Source: Actinorhabdospora filicis (GTDB lineage Bacteria; Actinomycetota; Actinomycetes; Mycobacteriales; Micromonosporaceae). From it: DNA of 64,000 nucleotides. The stretch's first letter is position 1; each line of letters opens with the position of its first letter. Under the pieces are notes generated by a model, which saw only the letters and a program-made list of their open reading frames with translations, made no database searches and was not told the origin of the DNA. The position numbers were made by a program, and so were the translations under genes. The stretch is from positions 442,990-506,989 of the forward strand of contig NZ_BSTX01000004.1 in the NCBI RefSeq assembly GCF_030269765.1, given 5' to 3'. Shown here in pieces: positions 51,721-58,500 of the stretch.

Positions 51721-52608
51721 ATGAACGTGCTGACACGGCCGGAGGCCGGGTTCTACGGGACGCACAGTGCCGCCACCGACCCCGACACCGCCTGGTCCCG
51801 CCTCGGGGAACTCGCGGGCGAACCAGCCGAGCTCGCCGCGATGGTCCGCGGCCTGCTCCTGCACCGCCTCGACTGCGCCGGCCACGGCCTCGACCTGACG
51901 CCCGAGCGCCTCGAACAGGGCGAGACCCGCTACACCGGCGCCATCATCGCCCACCTCGTCGCCGCGAACGACGCGCGCCTGAGCGAGACCCGCGCACCCG
52001 GCGACCGGTTCGTGGGCACCTGCCGCGACTTCGCGCTGCTGTTCACCGCCGCCCTCCGCCACGGCGGCGTCCCCGCCCGGCTGCGCTGCGGCTGGGCCAC
52101 CTACCTCGAAGAGGGCTTCCACGGCGACCACTGGGTCACCGAGTACTGGCGTCCCGGCAAGGGCTGGACCCTCGCCGACCCCGAATTCGACACCGTCACC
52201 CAGGGCTTCGACACCATGGACGTCCCCCGCGACCGGTTCCTCGTCGCCGGGGACGCCTGGCGCGCCTACCGCGCCGGAGACGCCGACCCGCAGACCTTCG
52301 GCGTCCGGCTCCCCACCGGCGACCTCCTCGGGCCCGCCATGATCCGCGGCAACGTCGTACGCGACCTGGCCGCGCTGAACAAGGTCGAAGTCCTGCCCTG
52401 GGACGTGTGGGGGCACGCCGAACCCGACGGCGAGCAGGGGGACGAGGTCCTGGCGGTGCTGGACCGGGCGGCGGATCTGAGCGCGGAGGGCGGGCCCTTC
52501 GAGTCGATTCGGGAGTTGTACGAGGAGACGCCGGGGTTCAAGGTTTCGGCGCCGATCGTGTCTTATGCGCACGATGGGGAGCGGACGGTGGAGTTGCGGG
52601 GGTACTGA
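51721..52608 (+). CDS. Transglutaminase-like cysteine protein
   Basis: 295 residues. The transglutaminase-core triad is visible: Cys in VGTCRDFALLFTAALRHGGVPARLRCGW, His in GDHWVTEYW and Asp in LADPEFD. It is predicted to be cytoplasmic, having no signal peptide. Such proteins act as peptidases or amide-forming enzymes; the substrate is unknown. The ATG at 51721 follows AGGAGG. Confidence 0.82.
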   Translation: MNVLTRPEAGFYGTHSAATDPDTAWSRLGELAGEPAELAAMVRGLLLHRLDCAGHGLDLTPERLEQGETRYTGAIIAHLVAANDARLSETRAPGDRFVGTCRDFALLFTAALRHGGVPARLRCGWATYLEEGFHGDHWVTEYWRPGKGWTLADPEFDTVTQGFDTMDVPRDRFLVAGDAWRAYRAGDADPQTFGVRLPTGDLLGPAMIRGNVVRDLAALNKVEVLPWDVWGHAEPDGEQGDEVLAVLDRAADLSAEGGPFESIRELYEETPGFKVSAPIVSYAHDGERTVELRGY

Positions 52609-52925
52609 GGGGTTCTCGGCTTGGGTGGCTCCTGGGGGGTCCCGGCCGGTTGCGGGCTGTCGGTGCGAGAGCGCAGGCGCTTCGCCCTGCACCCGATTAG
52701 GCGCTTCGCCCTGGACCAGACCAGGGAACTCCGTCCCCTGGACCCCGGAAGTCAAGACACTTCTCCCGAGCCGGAGGCGTCCTTAGTTTTTCGGCACCCG
52801 CTTGGGTCGTGGCCGACCGGGTTGGTTGCGCCGCCGCACGCGCGCGCCCTTCACAGACACACGGTCAAGACACTTCCCTCTCGGCGGTGGTGACGGTGGT
52901 CTTTCGGCTTGCGGCTTTTTGCGGC
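52609..52925. repeat. Non-coding stretch with a degenerate 45-bp direct repeat
   Basis: GTCAAGACACTTC occurs at 52751-52763 and 52864-52876; both copies reach TTTCGGC exactly 45 bases from their start, with about 60-70% identity between. The stretch also contains a shorter doublet, AGGCGCTTCGCCCTG-like, around 52676-52713. No gene is supported. Confidence 0.6.
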
Positions 52926-53795
52926 CTACTCGCCCGGGGGCCAGGCCGCTGAGAGTTCGCGCTCAAGCTCGTGTCCCGCCTGGACCCAGTCCAGGATGCG
53001 GTCCAGGAGTTCGGGGCGGGCCGCGACGAAGCTGCGGTCCTCGGCGGGGCGGCCGATGCGGGCGTCGAAGGGGTGGCCGCGCAGGTCGCGGACGGCGAGG
53101 CCGGCCTCCTGGGCGATGAGCATCCCGGCGGGCAGATCCACCGCCTCGGCGCGGTAGCCGACGAAACCGTCGATGTCGCCGCGCGCAAGCATCAGCCACG
53201 ACACCAGAGGCGCCCACAGCTGAAGAAGCCGCCGGGAACGGGCCTCCAGGGCCAGCTTCAGCGCGCGGGCGCGCGGGTCGCCGCGAGACACCTCATGGCC
53301 CTGCGTCCAGGCCAGCAGCGGCGCGGCGGAGACGCGGGGCGCGGCCGGGACCGCGCGCGCCCCACCGGGACCCTCGGCGCCCACATCGCGGATCGCCGAC
53401 CAGGTCTGCCCCCGCTCGGGATCGTGGACGACGCCCACCAGCGGCAGCCCGTCCCGGCACAGCGCGATGCCCACGACGTAGACCGGCAGGCCGATGGCGA
53501 TGTTGTTCGTGCCGTCCAGCGGATCCACCAGCCACGTCCAGCGCGAACCGCCCGCCTCATGGACGCCGGTCTCCTCGGCCACGATCGTGTGATCGGGATA
53601 GGCGGCGCGGATCCGCTTGATGATGACGCGCTCGGCGGCCTCGTCCAGATCGGTCACCACATCGCCGTCGAGGCCCTTGCCGCGCACCTCGGGCGCGTGA
53701 TCGCGGCGACCCGACCACAAGAGACTCCCGGCGGCCTCCGCGGCGGCCACCGCCACCTCGCGCATCGCCGCCGTTCCCGGCTCACGTGGCACCAT
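52926..53795 (-). CDS. Inositol-monophosphatase-family phosphatase
   Basis: 289 residues. Metal-site motifs are VAEETG, TWLVDPLDGTNNIAIGLPV and AEAVDLPAGMLIAQEAG (the usual WDxAAG is VDLPAG here). The family includes inositol monophosphatases, FBPase-like enzymes and CysQ-type nucleotide phosphatases; the substrate cannot be chosen from sequence. An internal ATG at 53762 is an alternative start. It is the last gene of a tight three-gene unit, 14 bp after the cupin-like gene, divergent from the giant TIR-NACHT gene. Confidence 0.85.
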   Translation of the reverse strand: MVPREPGTAAMREVAVAAAEAAGSLLWSGRRDHAPEVRGKGLDGDVVTDLDEAAERVIIKRIRAAYPDHTIVAEETGVHEAGGSRWTWLVDPLDGTNNIAIGLPVYVVGIALCRDGLPLVGVVHDPERGQTWSAIRDVGAEGPGGARAVPAAPRVSAAPLLAWTQGHEVSRGDPRARALKLALEARSRRLLQLWAPLVSWLMLARGDIDGFVGYRAEAVDLPAGMLIAQEAGLAVRDLRGHPFDARIGRPAEDRSFVAARPELLDRILDWVQAGHELERELSAAWPPGE

Positions 53796-53809
53796 GGCGC
53801 CCTCCCACG

Positions 53810-54484
53810 TCAGATGATGCCGCGCTCCCGCAGGGTCCGCAGCGTTGCGTTGGCCGCGTCCACCGTGTCCGCCCGGCCGAACAGCGACCGGGTGACGTGG
53901 TGCGCGCTCATGTCCACCGGCCCCAGCGAGAGGTCCCGGGCGCCCGGGAGACCACGGCCCAGGACGACGGTGGCGGCGTCGCCGGTACCCGGCAGGGAAG
54001 TGGTGTGGAAACGCCCGGTCGGCAGCCGGTAGACCTCGCCCCGGCCGTGCGTGGACGCCTCCGCCCGCACCGGCCGCACCAGCCGCGCGGTCGGCGCGAT
54101 CTCATCGCCGCCCGGACCCGAGCGGATCTCGAAGACCCGGTGCGTCGGCGCGTCCTCGAAGACCTCGATCAGCTCATTGCGGACCACGCCGTAGAGCACA
54201 TAGGACGTCAGCTCCCAGCTGTGCGCGTGCATCTGCGAGGTGCTCGGATCGGCCTCCGGACGGCCCGCCGCCCACAGGTGCACGCACACCCCGATCTCCC
54301 CGGCCCGCAGCACCGGCAGGCACGCGAAACCCAGGGGATGCCGCACGGCCCGGAATTCCAGCCGGTGCCCGGCCACCCCGGCCAGCGTCCCCGCCACCCA
54401 CGCCGGGACGGCCTTCTCCGCCGTCCCGTTCCCCATCGCCGCCGCCAGCAGCTCGAAGTCGTTCACGAACATGGAGTCGTTCAT
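53810..54484 (-). CDS. Cupin-like metal-site protein
   Basis: 224 residues. Motif 1 is MHAHSWELTSYVLYGVVRNEL (His-x-His and Glu) and motif 2 is GEVYRLPTGRFHTTSLP with the third His, the layout of cupin or cysteine-dioxygenase-like sites. The N-terminal part is helical. A metal-dependent dioxygenase or a ligand-binding role are both possible. The start overlaps the stop of the two-TM gene (ATGA), so translation is coupled. Confidence 0.6.
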   Translation of the reverse strand: MNDSMFVNDFELLAAAMGNGTAEKAVPAWVAGTLAGVAGHRLEFRAVRHPLGFACLPVLRAGEIGVCVHLWAAGRPEADPSTSQMHAHSWELTSYVLYGVVRNELIEVFEDAPTHRVFEIRSGPGGDEIAPTARLVRPVRAEASTHGRGEVYRLPTGRFHTTSLPGTGDAATVVLGRGLPGARDLSLGPVDMSAHHVTRSLFGRADTVDAANATLRTLRERGII

Positions 54485-55386
54485 CGATACGGATCCCTCG
54501 CGTGCCGGGCCTTGGACACGATGTCGGCCACGTCCCGGTCGGTGTACGCCTTCGGCAGCGCGATTCCCAGCGCCGCGAAGGCCTCCCGCGCCTGATCCAC
54601 CGTCGGCTCGTCATCGAGCAGCACGTGATCGGCGCGCTCCAGGTCCACCGCCCGCGACTGCTTGAAACTCGACACCAGCTCCCGGTGATACGCCCGGTAA
54701 TGCGGACGGCCCTCCGGGAAGACCAGCGACGGGCTCTTGGAGTCCTCCTGCGTCATGATCACCCGCGAGTGCGACAGGTCCCAGCGGAACGTCGACATCA
54801 CCTGCGACAACCCGACCTCGATGGTCAGGAAATTGAACTGCTGCCGGTACCAGCACGCGGCCAGGATCGTGGCGTAGGACTCCTTGCGGGTGCGCTCCAG
54901 CGTCCAGCGCTCGCCGGTGCCGTCGGGACGCGTGGACAGCGACTGGCGGTAGCGGCTGTACAGCTTGCAGAGCGGCTCGTTGCTGGGGTCGATGATCTCG
55001 GCCTGGACGCGCAGGGGCCGCCGCTCGGCGCGCGCCTCGCGCACGCACTCGGGCAGCGTCACCGCCCGCAGGTAGGTGCCGGTGCCGCCCTTGAACAGCC
55101 ACAGATCCGTGCCGCGCCGGGCTTCGGCGTGGACGGTGGCGACCTCCGAGCCGTTGATCTGCTGGACCGCGCCGGCCTCTTCGAGCGCCTTGGCGGTGGT
55201 CTGCCGGTCGCGCAGGATCACCACCGCCAGCAGGGCCAGCACCAGCAGGATGGCCTGGCTGATCGCGTCGGGGGTGAAGATGTTCTGGAACATGCCCAGC
55301 AGCGACAGGACGGCCACGGCGCCCGCGATGAGCAGGACGAGGACGCCGTCGGCGTTGCGCCGGAGCCACTTGACCACCCTCGCCAT
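54481..55386 (-). CDS. Two-TM protein with a conserved cytoplasmic domain
   Basis: 301 residues. Two TM helices at about 12-32 and 38-58 with a short loop; the remaining 240 residues are cytoplasmic. The soluble part has GTDLWLFKGGTGTYLRAVTLP, EIIDPSNEPLCKLYSRYR, ESYATILAACWY, TIEVGLSQVMSTFRWDLSHSRVIMTQE and YHRELVSSFKQS. I recall similar two-TM proteins as unknowns in actinobacteria but cannot name the domain. First gene of the three-gene unit; the intergenic gap to the divergent giant gene is only 137 bp. Confidence 0.65.
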   Translation of the reverse strand: MARVVKWLRRNADGVLVLLIAGAVAVLSLLGMFQNIFTPDAISQAILLVLALLAVVILRDRQTTAKALEEAGAVQQINGSEVATVHAEARRGTDLWLFKGGTGTYLRAVTLPECVREARAERRPLRVQAEIIDPSNEPLCKLYSRYRQSLSTRPDGTGERWTLERTRKESYATILAACWYRQQFNFLTIEVGLSQVMSTFRWDLSHSRVIMTQEDSKSPSLVFPEGRPHYRAYHRELVSSFKQSRAVDLERADHVLLDDEPTVDQAREAFAALGIALPKAYTDRDVADIVSKARHARDPYR

Positions 55387-55510
55387 GCCGCCAGTCTGTC
55401 ACGGCTCCGCAACCGTCCACAGACGACGAACCGGTTCTGTCGGATCCCTGTCACTCGCTTGGTCGTGCGGACGCGGTCGCGCGCAGGTGGCGTCCACAGT
55501 GGCCGGAGAC

Positions 55511-55516
55511 CATAAT
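55511..55516 (+). promoter_or_regulatory. CATAAT -10-like element just before the giant gene
   Basis: CATAAT lies seven bases from the GTG at 55524, with no good ribosome site in between. This would give a leaderless transcript. GTCCACAGTGG lies in the -35 area at 55492-55502. Confidence 0.4.
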
Positions 55517-55523
55517 CGATTCC

Positions 55524-58500
55524 GTGACCACGGGTGATCATCGGAACACGCGCGAGATCGACTTCTTCATCAGCTATTCCGTCGCCGACGAGCGGTGGGC
55601 GACCTGGATCGCCTGGCAGCTGCACCAGGCCGGGTTCCGGACGCTGATCCAGGCCTGGCACTTCGGCCCCGGCGTCGACTGGGTGCAGGCCATGGACCGG
55701 GGGATCCGCGAATCGAAGGCCGTGCTGGCGCTGCTGTCGGCCAACTACCTCGCCTCGCCCAACTGCGAGCGCGAGTGGCAGGCGACGCTGGCCACCGATC
55801 CGGGGAAGCTGATCACGATCCGGATCGCCGACACCCCGCTCAAGGGGCTGCTGGCCGCGATCACCTACCTGGACCTGGTGGGCGCCGACGAGGAGCGGGC
55901 CCGGCAGCTGCTGCTGGAGCGGCTGCGGCACCTGCCCTCGGCGCTGCCGCCGGCACCGGTGGCGGCACCGCACTTCCCGACCGGGACGACGGTGGAGCTG
56001 CCCGCGTCCTCGCCCCTGCGACCGGCCACGGTGGACGGTGCGGGCCCGGCGCGGATGCCCGCCGCCGCGCCGCACTTCCCGCCCGGCGGGGAGGCCGAGG
56101 CCGCCGCGCGGGAGGTCCTGTCGGTCCTGCACGTGCCCGGGCCGCGCTTCGGGCGGGGCGTGGTCGCCCACGGCGAGCCGCTGGACGCCACGGGCTGGCG
56201 CGACCGGGTGTGGGCCAACGTCAATGAGCTGGTGGACGCGGGCGCGCCGCCGCCGGACCTGGTCGTGGTCACCGGTGACCTGGCCGAGTCGGGGCGTCCC
56301 TCGGAGTTCGCCAAGGGCCTGTCGTTCCTCAGTGGACTGCGGGCGCTGCTGGCGCTGGAGGCCGACCGGGTGATCGTGGTGCCGGGGCGGCACGACGTGT
56401 CCAAGGCGGCCTGCCAGGCCTATTTCGCCGACTGCGAGGCCCGTGAGATCGAGCCGCGCGAGCCGTACCATCGCAAGCTGGAGCACTTCGAATGGCTGTT
56501 CCGGCAGCTCTACGGCGAGCGGGACGCGCCGACCTTCGACGCGACGCGGCCGTGGGCGCTGTTCCCGGTTCCGGCGCTCAAGGTGGTGGTGGCCGGGCTC
56601 AACTCGACCTGGGCGATCACCCACCGCGACGACGATGATCACGGTCTGCTCGGCGAGGCGCAGATCGCCTGGTTCAGCGAGCAGCTGCGCGAGTACGAGC
56701 GGCGCGGCTGGCTGCGGATCGGCGCTCTGCGGCACGATCCGGCGCCGGGATCCTCGGCGGAGCCGGGGGATCCGCGGGTGCTGGCGGACGCCGAGACCCT
56801 GGTGCGGCGGCTCGGGGGCCGTCTCAACATGGTCCTGCACGGCCCGGGCCCCGGGGGGCTTGAAGTGGAGCGTCTTGGCGAGGACCTCCTTGTCGTTCCT
56901 GGGATCCGGGCCGGGCATGAGGAGCTGCTGGCGGTGACCGCCGAGGGCCTGACGCGGTGGGCGATCCACCGTCCCGAGGCCCGCCGGGCGATCACGGTGC
57001 CGCAGCGGTGGCGCGACAGCCGGGCCAGTTTCGCCGACGAGCGGCCGGTCCCGGCGGTCCGCGAGGACGCCGACGAGCTGGACGAGGGCCTGCACCCGGC
57101 GGCCGATCCGACCAGTCTGCTGCTGGAGCGGATCGCGGAGGTGTGCCGGGTCCGGCACGAGCCGGTGAAGATCCGGCGGGTGCCCGGCGCCGACGTGGCG
57201 CATCTGCTGGTGACCCGGATGGAGACGGGTTTCCAGCCGCAGTGGCGGATCGCGGGTTTCGTGGGCGAGCCGACGCCGGAGGTGGTGCGCGATTTCGCCG
57301 CGCACCTGCACACCGGCAGCGGCGAGGCCGAGGCGGACCTGGTGTACCAGGCGCCGCGCCGGGCGCCGGAGTCGCTGCGGGACATGGCGTCCCAGTACGG
57401 GATCCGGCTGCGCAGCTTCACCGAGTTCCAGGGCCTGCCGGACCTGCGGGAGTACGTCACCCGCCAGACCGTGCGGCTGCGCGAGGATCCGCGCTACCCG
57501 CCGGACCTGTACGTCCCGCAGCGCTACCGGGAGCCCCTGCGCACCAACGGGCGCGTCCGCGACGGGCTGATCGAGGAGCTGATCGGGCAGGTCACCGCCG
57601 ACAGTGGACGGTTCGTGCTGCTGCTGGGCGATTTCGGGCGCGGCAAGACCTACGCGCTGCGGGAGGTGGCGCGGCGGCTGGGGGAGACCCGCAACGACCT
57701 GCTGCCGATCTTCATCGAGCTGCGCGGGCTGGACAAGGCGCACTCGGTGGAGGGCCTGCTGGCGGCGCACCTGGCCAACCACCGGGAGAAGCACATCGAC
57801 CTGACCGGCCTGCGGTACCTGCTGCGGGAGGGCCGCATCGTGCTGCTCTTCGACGGTTTCGACGAGCTGGTCACCCGGGTCACCTACGATCGCGCCACCG
57901 AGCACCTGGACACCCTCGTGCAGGCCTTCGAGGGCCGCGCGAAGATCGTGGTGGCCAGCCGGACGCAGTACTTCCGCTCGCAGCGGCAGGTGCTGACCGC
58001 CCTCGGCGAGCGCTTCGGGGTCCTGCCGTACACGCGGGTGCTGACCATCGAGCCGTTCACCGAGCGGCAGATCCGCGACTACCTGACCCGCCGCTACCAC
58101 GGGGACGAGGCCCGGGCGGAGGAGCGTTTCGCGCTGATGCGGGGCGTGGAGGACCTGGTGGGCCTGGCGGCCAATCCGCGGATGCTGTCCTTCATCGCCG
58201 AGCTGGAGACCGGGCGGTTGCGGGCGGTGGGCGAGTCGGGCGAGGCGCTGACGGCGGCCGAGCTGTACCGGGAGATCCTGGACTCGTGGCTGTCCTACGA
58301 GGCCGAGCGCATCGGCGGGGTGGCGGGTTCCTCGGGCGGGCTGGACGTCCCGGACCTGTGGCACGCGGTCACGACGCTGGCGGTGCGGCTGTCGGACTCC
58401 GGTGAGGCGCATCTGCGGGTCGCCGAGCTGGAGGAGGTCGCCGGTGCCCTCACCGACCTGGCGGAGGGGCGGCTGAGCCCGGCGCAGGCCGCGCACGCGG

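Noticed and set aside
52926..53795. Histidinol-phosphatase or inositol monophosphatase as a precise name
   Set aside because: The family motifs are shared by enzymes with different substrates and the context is not histidine or inositol metabolism.
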